The position numbers and the translations under genes were made by a program. A stretch of 55,972 nucleotides of DNA, from NCBI RefSeq assembly GCF_003116095.1, contig NZ_LGRA01000018.1, forward strand, positions 121,457 through 177,428. Reading direction: 5' to 3'. A model generated the notes under the pieces. It searched no databases. It saw only the letters and a program-made list of their open reading frames with translations, and had not been told where the DNA came from. Each line of letters begins with the position of its first letter. Within the stretch, counting starts at the first letter, position 1. Shown here piece after piece: positions 52,863 to 55,972 of this stretch. The DNA comes from Azospirillum sp. TSO35-2 (GTDB lineage: Bacteria > Pseudomonadota > Alphaproteobacteria > Azospirillales > Azospirillaceae).

Positions 52863-55085
52863 ATGATCGCCCCTGACATCTTCCTCGCCGATCCCGCTTT
52901 CCTCGACCCGCTCGCCTACCGCACCGGCGGCGGGCTGGCGGTGCGCCGCAGCGCCGTGCCGGTGGACCCGGCCGAGGCGCTCGACGCGCTGGTCACCGCG
53001 CTGGACGAACGGCGCGGCCTGCTGCTGTCCGGCGGGGTCGAGGCGCCCGGCCGCTACCGCCGCGACGCGCTCGGCTTCATCGACCCGCCGCTGTCGGTGA
53101 CCGCCCGTGGCCGCACCGTCCGCATCGACGCGCTGAACCCGCGCGGCCGGCGGCTGCTGCCGGCGGTGGCCGACGCCTTGCGCGACCATCAGGCGTTGGT
53201 CGGGCTGGAGGTCGCCCCCGGCCGGGTCACCGCCCTGGTGCGCCGCCCCGCCGGCGTCTTCACCGAGGAGGAGCGCAGCCGCCAGCCCTCGGTCTTCGCG
53301 GTGCTGCGGGCGCTGATGGCGCTGTTCGCCGCAGCCGACGACCCGTTCCTCGGCCTCTACGGCGCCTTCGCCTACGACCTCGCCTTCCAGTTCGAGCCGA
53401 TCCGGCGCCGGCTGGAGCGGCCGGACGACCAGCGCGACCTCGTGCTGTATCTGCCCGACCGGCTGCTGGTGGTCGACCACGCCGCCGGGGTGGCACGCCG
53501 CTTCGACTACGACTTTGTCGTCGACGGGCTGTCCACCGCGGCGCTGCCGGGCGGCGGCCGGACCCATGGCTACCGTCCCGACACCAACGCCGCCGCGGTC
53601 TGCGACCACGCCCCCGGTGAGTATCAACAGGTGGTGGAGACGGCGAAGGAGGCGTTCCGCCGCGGCGACCTGTTCGAGGTGGTGCCCGGCCAGACCTTCG
53701 CCGAGCCCTGCGCCGACCAGCCCTCCACCGTGTTCCGCCGCCTGCGCGCCGCCAACCCGGCGCCCTACGAGGCGTTGATCAACCTCGGCGACGGCGAGTT
53801 CCTGGTCGCCGCCAGCCCGGAGATGTATGTCCGCGTCGGCGGCCGCCGGGTGGAGACCTGCCCGATCTCCGGCACCGTGGCGCGCGGCGCCGATGCCCAG
53901 GGCGACGCGGCGAACATCCTGACGCTGCTGAACTCGGCCAAGGACGCGGCGGAACTGACCATGTGCACCGACGTCGACCGCAACGACAAGGCGCGGGTGT
54001 GCGAGCCGGGCTCCGTCCGGGTGATCGGCCGGCGGATGATCGAGCTGTACTCCCGCCTGATCCACACGGTGGACCATGTCGAAGGGCGGCTGCGCGAGGG
54101 CTTCGACGCGCTCGACGCCTTCCTGACCCACGCCTGGGCGGTGACGGTGACCGGGGCACCCAAGCGCTGGGCCATGCAGTTCCTGGAGGACACCGAACGC
54201 TCGCCGCGGCGCTGGTACGGCGGCGCCTTCGGGCGCATCGGCTTCGACGGCGGGCTCGACACTGGGCTGACGCTGCGCACCATCCGCATGCAGGACGGCG
54301 TCGCCTTCATCCGCGCCGGCGCCACCCTGCTGGCCGACAGCGATCCCGACGCCGAGGACGCCGAGTGCCGGCTGAAGGCGTCGGCCTTCCGCGACGCCGT
54401 GCGCGGGGCGGCCGCCGCAGCGGTGCGGCCGGTGGCGGTCGCGCCGTCGAGCGGCCGGGGCAAGCGGGTGCTGCTGGTCGATCATGACGACAGCTTCGTC
54501 CACACGCTGGGCGACTATTTCCGCCAGACCGGGGCGGCGGTGACCACGCTGCGCCACAACCACGCGCGGGCCGCCCTGCGCAACGACCCGCCCGACCTGT
54601 TGGTGCTGTCGCCGGGGCCGGGGCGGCCGGCGGATTTCGACATCGCCGGCACCATCGGCGCCGCGCTGGCGCTGGGCGTGCCGGTGTTCGGCGTCTGCCT
54701 GGGGCTGCAAGGCATGGCGGAGCAGGCCGGCGCCACGCTGGACCGCCTGCCGGAGCCGATGCACGGCAAGGCGTCCACCCTGCGCCACCAGGGCGGGGCG
54801 CTGTTCGACGGGTTGCCGCAGGGGATGCGGGTCGGCCGCTACCACTCGCTGGTGGCCAAGCGGGAGACGCTGCCGGCGGAGCTGCGGGTGACGGCGGAGA
54901 CGGCCGATGGCACCGTGATGGCGATCGAGCACCGCCGGCTGCCGCTGGCCGCGGTGCAGTTCCATCCGGAGTCGATCCTGACGCTGGACGGCGGCCACGG
55001 GCTGGCGCTGATCGGCAACGTCATGGCCCGGCTGGCTGGCCGCCGGATCAGGGAGTTGGTGCCGGAATGCGAAGCGGCGGCCTGA
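52863..55085 (+). CDS. trpE(G): Anthranilate synthase, fused TrpE-TrpG
   Basis: A 740-residue bifunctional enzyme that converts chorismate and glutamine to anthranilate, the first committed step to tryptophan. The TrpE part (about 1-525) has GLYGAFAYDLAFQFEP, GEYQQVVETAKEAFRRGDLFEVVPGQ, ASPEMYVRVGGRRVETCPISGT, LTMCTDVDRNDKARVC and GAPKRWAMQFLE. An LLLS-type feedback motif (RRGLLLSGGVE) lies near residue 55. The TrpG glutaminase (about 540-730) has LLVDHDDSFVHTLG, SPGPGRP, the nucleophilic Cys in GVCLGLQG and FHPES. The fusion with leader attenuation is characteristic of Azospirillum and rhizobia. The anthranilate made here feeds tryptophan and hence indole-acetic acid. Confidence 0.97.
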   Translation: MIAPDIFLADPAFLDPLAYRTGGGLAVRRSAVPVDPAEALDALVTALDERRGLLLSGGVEAPGRYRRDALGFIDPPLSVTARGRTVRIDALNPRGRRLLPAVADALRDHQALVGLEVAPGRVTALVRRPAGVFTEEERSRQPSVFAVLRALMALFAAADDPFLGLYGAFAYDLAFQFEPIRRRLERPDDQRDLVLYLPDRLLVVDHAAGVARRFDYDFVVDGLSTAALPGGGRTHGYRPDTNAAAVCDHAPGEYQQVVETAKEAFRRGDLFEVVPGQTFAEPCADQPSTVFRRLRAANPAPYEALINLGDGEFLVAASPEMYVRVGGRRVETCPISGTVARGADAQGDAANILTLLNSAKDAAELTMCTDVDRNDKARVCEPGSVRVIGRRMIELYSRLIHTVDHVEGRLREGFDALDAFLTHAWAVTVTGAPKRWAMQFLEDTERSPRRWYGGAFGRIGFDGGLDTGLTLRTIRMQDGVAFIRAGATLLADSDPDAEDAECRLKASAFRDAVRGAAAAAVRPVAVAPSSGRGKRVLLVDHDDSFVHTLGDYFRQTGAAVTTLRHNHARAALRNDPPDLLVLSPGPGRPADFDIAGTIGAALALGVPVFGVCLGLQGMAEQAGATLDRLPEPMHGKASTLRHQGGALFDGLPQGMRVGRYHSLVAKRETLPAELRVTAETADGTVMAIEHRRLPLAAVQFHPESILTLDGGHGLALIGNVMARLAGRRIRELVPECEAAA

Positions 55086-55139
55086 GGCCGCCGCGTCCGA
55101 TCGAAACCGTGGAGCTGGTGGTGGTGGCGGTGGGTCCCG

Positions 55140-55388
55140 TCACTCCACCATGCCCAGGGCTTCCTTGTAGAGTTCCAGGATGGCTTCCTGTTCCTGGCGG
55201 TCGGCCTTGTCCATCTTCCGCAGGCGGATGATCTGGCGGATGATTTTGACATCGAAGCCGGTGCCCTTGGCCTCGGCATAGACTTCCTTGATGTCTTCTT
55301 GCAGGCCGCGCTTTTCCTCTTCGAGACGCTCGATGCGCTCGACGAAGGATTTCAGGCGATCCGCCGCGATGCCGCCGACGTCGGACAT
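55140..55388 (-). CDS. DUF2312 (UPF0335) family protein
   Basis: An 82-residue alphaproteobacterial protein: RLKSFVERIERLEEEKRGL, EDIKEVYAEAKGTGFDVKIIRQIIRLRKMD, then an acidic helix to the end. The length and the GFDVK...RLRK motif match DUF2312, a helical family related to the GapR DNA-binding protein of Caulobacter, which binds overtwisted, AT-rich DNA (recalled). This copy is therefore probably nucleoid-associated. It lies convergent with trpE(G). Confidence 0.93.
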   Translation of the reverse strand: MSDVGGIAADRLKSFVERIERLEEEKRGLQEDIKEVYAEAKGTGFDVKIIRQIIRLRKMDKADRQEQEAILELYKEALGMVE

Positions 55389-55786
55389 GACAAAACCTCA
55401 AACGAAAGGGGTGTTCGGGAACGGGGCGGGACGATATCGGGGGGCGGGGGGAATGGCAAGCGGGCGATGCGGCGCAACAGGATTGCGGCACCTATCCCTG
55501 CGGCGCAACGCCGCGGTCATTCGATGGTACAAGCCTTGGTCTGGGCAGGATGTGAACAGCTGATGGCTGTTTTGTCTTAACATTCGAAACAATCATACGA
55601 TTGGGCAAGGCCGCTATTCCCTTTGTTGCGATGCGGTGGATAGGCTGGTATTACCATCGGTGTGTCTGGCTTCACAAAGTCACATGGATCCGGCATGTAT
55701 GCGCGTCGTCCAAGCCGATTGCGTCCAGGCCGATCGTTCACGGGGGTGCCGGGATCGGCGTATTAGAGGCAGGGGAGTTGTATTCA
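55389..55786. other. Intergenic region upstream of pntAA
   Basis: About 400 bases between the divergent DUF2312 and transhydrogenase genes. It turns AT-rich from about 55555 and contains a small inverted repeat CAATC-ATAC-GATTG (55590-55603). No gene is evident. Confidence 0.5.
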
Positions 55787-55972
55787 ATGAAAGTCGCCAT
55801 TCCAAAGGAGCGACGTGCGGGCGAACTTCGCGTGGCCGCCTCGCCGGAGACGGTGAAGAAGCTCAAGGGGCTTGGCCTCGACGTGGTGGTTGAAAGCGGG
55901 GCCGGTCTCGGCTCCAGCCTGCCCGACGCGGTGTTCGAGGCCGCCGGCGCCACCATCGCCGCCGACGCCGCG
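55787..55972 (+). CDS. pntAA: NAD(P) transhydrogenase subunit alpha part 1 (PntAA), N-terminal fragment
   Basis: The first 62 codons of a gene that continues beyond the window. MKVAIPKERRAGELRVAASP, then KKLKGLGLDVVVESGAGLGSS and EAAGATIAADAA, closely follow the start of the NAD-binding domain I of Rhodospirillum rubrum PntAA, a soluble subunit of the proton-translocating transhydrogenase that makes NADPH from NADH. Alanine dehydrogenase shares this opening and is the only realistic alternative. AGGGGAG lies about 10 bases before the ATG. Confidence 0.88.
   Translation, partial: MKVAIPKERRAGELRVAASPETVKKLKGLGLDVVVESGAGLGSSLPDAVFEAAGATIAADAA

Overview
The window is about 56 kb of high-GC alphaproteobacterial chromosome. 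I judge it to be Azospirillum or a close Rhodospirillales relative. The reasons are the fused trpE(G) gene preceded by a Trp-rich leader peptide and attenuator, a cobalamin-dependent (class II) ribonucleotide reductase, a PhaR regulator of polyhydroxybutyrate, a fused indolepyruvate ferredoxin oxidoreductase, a FYDLN_acid zinc-ribbon protein beside aroA, a DUF2312 protein, and a split-type proton-translocating transhydrogenase alpha subunit. Species was not determined.

Layout. (1) 1-3.5 kb: phaR, divergent from a partial gene, a small unknown protein, a glutathionylspermidine-synthase-like ATP-grasp protein and a further unknown protein. (2) 3.7-9.4 kb: tRNA-Ala(GGC), the FYDLN_acid protein, a candidate anti-Shine-Dalgarno small RNA, then aroA-cmk-rpsA and a secreted PRC-barrel protein. 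(3) 9.4-19.5 kb: a long regulatory region with two NrdR-like boxes, nrdJ, a PAS-GAF-GGDEF-EAL protein and ppdK. (4) 19.5-23.6 kb: two palindromic repeats, then a visibly AT-richer three-gene block encoding an ABC-three-component (Lamassu-like) conflict system. (5) 23.6-31.1 kb: hrpB, a ferritin-like protein, small unknown proteins, an HRDC-domain protein and malate synthase. (6) 31.2-34.1 kb: a phage-shock locus, with pspF divergent from a sigma-54 promoter and a small membrane protein followed by pspA-pspB-pspC. (7) 34.1-46.4 kb: an alpha/beta hydrolase, a MAPEG protein, a surface-polysaccharide-like set (GT2, polymerase-like membrane protein, beta-helix protein, GT25) and two signalling proteins (a PAS histidine kinase and a dCACHE-GGDEF cyclase). 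(8) 46.4-56 kb: a small membrane protein, the indolepyruvate oxidoreductase, a response regulator, a CDF-like transporter, trpL-trpE(G), a DUF2312 protein and the start of pntAA.

How the parts relate. Most of the window is core metabolism. aroA, trpE(G) and the indolepyruvate oxidoreductase are all steps of aromatic amino-acid synthesis or breakdown; in Azospirillum tryptophan and indolepyruvate also feed indole-acetic acid production. ppdK and malate synthase belong to C2/C3 carbon metabolism. Accessory material is confined to the 19.5-23.6 kb block and to mosaic REP-like repeats, one of which supplies the last codons of the transporter gene.

The strongest second-look items are the ABC-three-component operon, the small RNA at about 4535-4609 that resembles the alpha-r8/MmgR family, the nested REP-like repeats, the FNR-type box near an unannotated 42-residue membrane protein, and the ATP-grasp protein whose nucleotide-binding motif is eroded. 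All family assignments come from reading the sequence and from memory of the families; no database search was run.
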